Assembly: GCA_018650285.1 (NCBI GenBank)
Contig: JABIGF010000011.1
Span: forward strand, 1-57,998
DNA from: Methanobacteriota archaeon
GTDB lineage: Archaea; Thermoplasmatota; Poseidoniia; Poseidoniales; Thalassarchaeaceae
Length of the DNA: 57,998 nucleotides
Direction: 5' to 3'
Position numbers and translations under genes: made by a program. How positions within the stretch are numbered: the first letter of the stretch is position 1; every line of letters begins with the position of its first letter. Shown here piece by piece: positions 57,488-57,998 of this stretch. The notes beneath the pieces were generated by a model, which worked only from the letters and a program-made list of their open reading frames with translations, did no database searches and was not told where the DNA came from.

Positions 57488-57998
57488 TCAATAATCAACC
57501 GAATCATGATAGGGTTCTGAGCCCCACCAATCTGGATGTTTGAACATCCTTCTATTTTCATGGAATGTGTATCGGCAGGTTCGCAAAATCATGCTCGATG
57601 TCCATGAACCGCCTAATTTACCTTTGATTCCTAATTCATTAAGATGCTTCGCAATCCTGTTTCCTGACCATCCTTGGACATAGTGCCGATGTCGCATATA
57701 GTCGATGGTGTCCTGTTCCTCCCATACGGGAATCAAGTCTTCCCCATTCCTATTCCATCCGAAGACAGGTCCCGTGAACACTTTGGCATTATCTTTGAGG
57801 TGCTTCATGGCAAACTTGGTTCGTTCAGAAATCTGGCCTCTTTCAAGCTCTGCAAGGCTGGCGATAGTGGTCAGGAAGAACCGCCCCATTGCATTCGAAG
57901 TGTCGAGTGTGCCACCGTTCTGGTCAAGGATGTGTATGTCCACCCCGATCCCAGCCAACTCATCCACGGATGAGAGACAATCTTGGACATCTCTGAAC
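57488..57998 (-). mobile_element. Serine recombinase, C-terminal part (runs off right edge)
   Basis: An open frame continues to the window edge, so the catalytic N-terminus lies outside. The visible part reads FRDVQDCLSSVDELAGIGVD, then GGTLDTSNAMGRFFLTTIAS and LAELERGQISERTKFAMKH. These are the conserved end of the resolvase/invertase catalytic domain, followed by a short recombinase-type DNA-binding region (FGWNRNGEDLIPVW, HLNELGIKGKLGGSWTSSMI). It reads toward the methyltransferase operon with a 64-base gap. It marks this side of the island as mobile or formerly mobile. No att direct repeats were found by eye. Confidence 0.9.

Noticed and set aside
1-57998. CRISPR arrays
   Set aside because: No regularly spaced direct repeats with unique spacers were seen. 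The only tandem arrays are the coding NNTGG repeats.

Overview
The window looks like a chromosomal segment of a planktonic marine archaeon, most probably Marine Group II (Candidatus Poseidoniales, Thermoplasmatota). The archaeal evidence is an intron-containing tRNA-Tyr with a C1-G72 pair, ribosomal protein L15e, an archaeal-length FtsZ, a ubiquitin-like small modifier, TATA-type promoters with several apparently leaderless genes, and PGF-CTERM-like surface anchors. The group assignment is inference. It rests on the complex I gene set and on the abundance of large secreted Ig-like and protease proteins.

Layout. (1) Positions 1-262 hold the start of an unidentified minus-strand gene running off the left edge. 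(2) Positions 337-12389 (minus) hold a complete respiratory complex I operon, nuoA-B-C-D-H-I-J1-J2-K-L-M-N. It lacks the NADH module (E, F, G), has a split J, and has large insertions in NuoH and NuoI. (3) Positions 12580-27858 (minus) hold four very large exported proteins and one small membrane protein: an NEW3-type repeat protein, a subtilisin-like protease with a cytosolic zinc-ribbon tail, a 217-residue membrane protein, a 1450-residue exported protein and a PKD protein that also has a zinc-ribbon tail. (4) Positions 27892-31921 hold housekeeping genes: RNase Z, a PRC-barrel protein, L15e, a ubiquitin-like modifier, FtsZ and tRNA-Tyr. (5) Positions 31990-36962 (plus) hold a sequon-rich NNTGG repeat surface protein, a DEAD-box RNA helicase, a peroxiredoxin and a PGF-CTERM protein. 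(6) Positions 37049-45144 (minus) hold HisRS, a GtrA-like protein, a coiled-coil membrane protein, the NAD(P)HX repair enzyme, an NSS-family transporter and a secreted M14 carboxypeptidase. (7) Positions 45229-49462 hold MscS, phosphoglycerate mutase, an unknown protein, a kinase-like membrane protein and a HAD phosphatase. (8) Positions 49554-57998 (minus) hold an accessory island: a serine recombinase at the edge, then a six-gene operon of adenine-N6 methyltransferase, unknown 273-residue protein, PLD-SF2 helicase, 68-residue protein, DndD-like zinc-hook ATPase and SAP-domain protein. This operon matches no defence system I can name and is the best candidate for an undescribed system.

A second pattern runs through the whole window. 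Short perfect palindromes (5-8 bp arms, usually a 3-5 nt spacer), all different in sequence, sit 0-5 nt upstream of the probable start codon of six of the seven genes for large exported proteins. The seventh has an imperfect version. Similar palindromes lie near nuoA and the RNase Z gene and in some intergenic gaps.
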